Shown: positions 37,054 through 37,168 of the stretch, piece after piece | How positions within the stretch are numbered: the first letter of the stretch is position 1 | How the letters are laid out: the number at the start of each line of letters is the position of its first letter | Assembly (NCBI RefSeq): GCF_000577815.1 | Contig: NZ_CBYM010000034.1 | Coordinates: 1-37,168, forward strand | DNA from: Clostridium saudiense | GTDB lineage: Bacteria > Bacillota > Clostridia > Clostridiales > Clostridiaceae | Length of the DNA stretch: 37,168 nucleotides | Reading direction: 5' to 3' | Notes under the pieces: model-generated | What the model saw: only the letters and a program-made list of their open reading frames with translations | Databases searched by the model: none | What the model was told of the DNA's origin: nothing | Translations under genes and position numbers: made by a program

Positions 37054-37168
37054 TTAAATTTTATTTATTTTATAGAAAAATGATAAAAATAAATAAAATA
37101 TGTCAAAAAATAAGGAAAAAATATGATATAATTATTATAAATTTATGTAGAAAGTGAATCTGTTAAGT

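Overview
The window is AT-rich, uses short intergenic gaps with strong AGGAGG-type ribosome binding sites and hairpin terminators, and carries families typical of Clostridium sensu stricto (clostridial rubrerythrin, LCP proteins, PAS sensor kinases, an M60 surface protease, an LPXTG protein). I read it as chromosomal DNA of a host-associated, perhaps gut-dwelling, Clostridium. Species cannot be decided from the sequence. No tRNA, rRNA, insertion sequence or CRISPR array was seen.

Layout. 1-650: an acyltransferase-3 membrane protein broken by an in-frame stop. 970-5240: glmS, an LCP wall-polymer ligase and glmM, which together make and use amino-sugar precursors. 5340-11010: a lactose locus (GH2 beta-galactosidase, divergent AraC regulator, GPH-type sugar symporter). 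11190-14030: a tight three-gene operon (ADP-ribosylglycohydrolase, PfkB kinase, PnuC transporter) that looks like nicotinamide-riboside or ADP-ribosyl salvage. 14150-15400: a deleted sensor kinase whose intact relative lies at 25084-27417. 15440-19250: a small membrane protein, galU, a second LCP protein and a VanZ-like protein with a large extra domain. 19500-24870: MscS channel, a candidate small RNA, two small unknown proteins, a mini-transcript, rubrerythrin, a B-box membrane protein and UDP-GlcNAc 2-epimerase.

27730-35410 is the most interesting part. A 1990-residue secreted M60 metalloprotease (the mucin-glycoprotein-targeting family) carries a dockerin module and no wall anchor of its own. 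The next gene encodes an LPXTG-anchored protein with an N-terminal cohesin-like domain, two Ig-like domains and a Pro-rich stalk. I propose they form a minimal surface complex: a sortase-anchored scaffold that holds a dockerin-tagged glycoprotease on the cell wall. A palindromic repeat element sits between them. 35667-36912 is a chimeric scar where the 5' part of an alkaline phosphatase lipoprotein gene is joined out of frame to the 3' part of a YibE/F-family membrane protein gene.

Two themes run through the window. One is envelope building: GlmS/GlmM make GlcN-1-P on the way to UDP-GlcNAc, WecB/MnaA makes UDP-ManNAc, GalU makes UDP-glucose, and the two LCP proteins attach finished polymers. 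The other is harvesting host material: lactose, NAD-related nucleosides, and glycoproteins via the protease. Several genes are visibly decaying (acyltransferase, sensor kinase, phosphatase/YibE-F).
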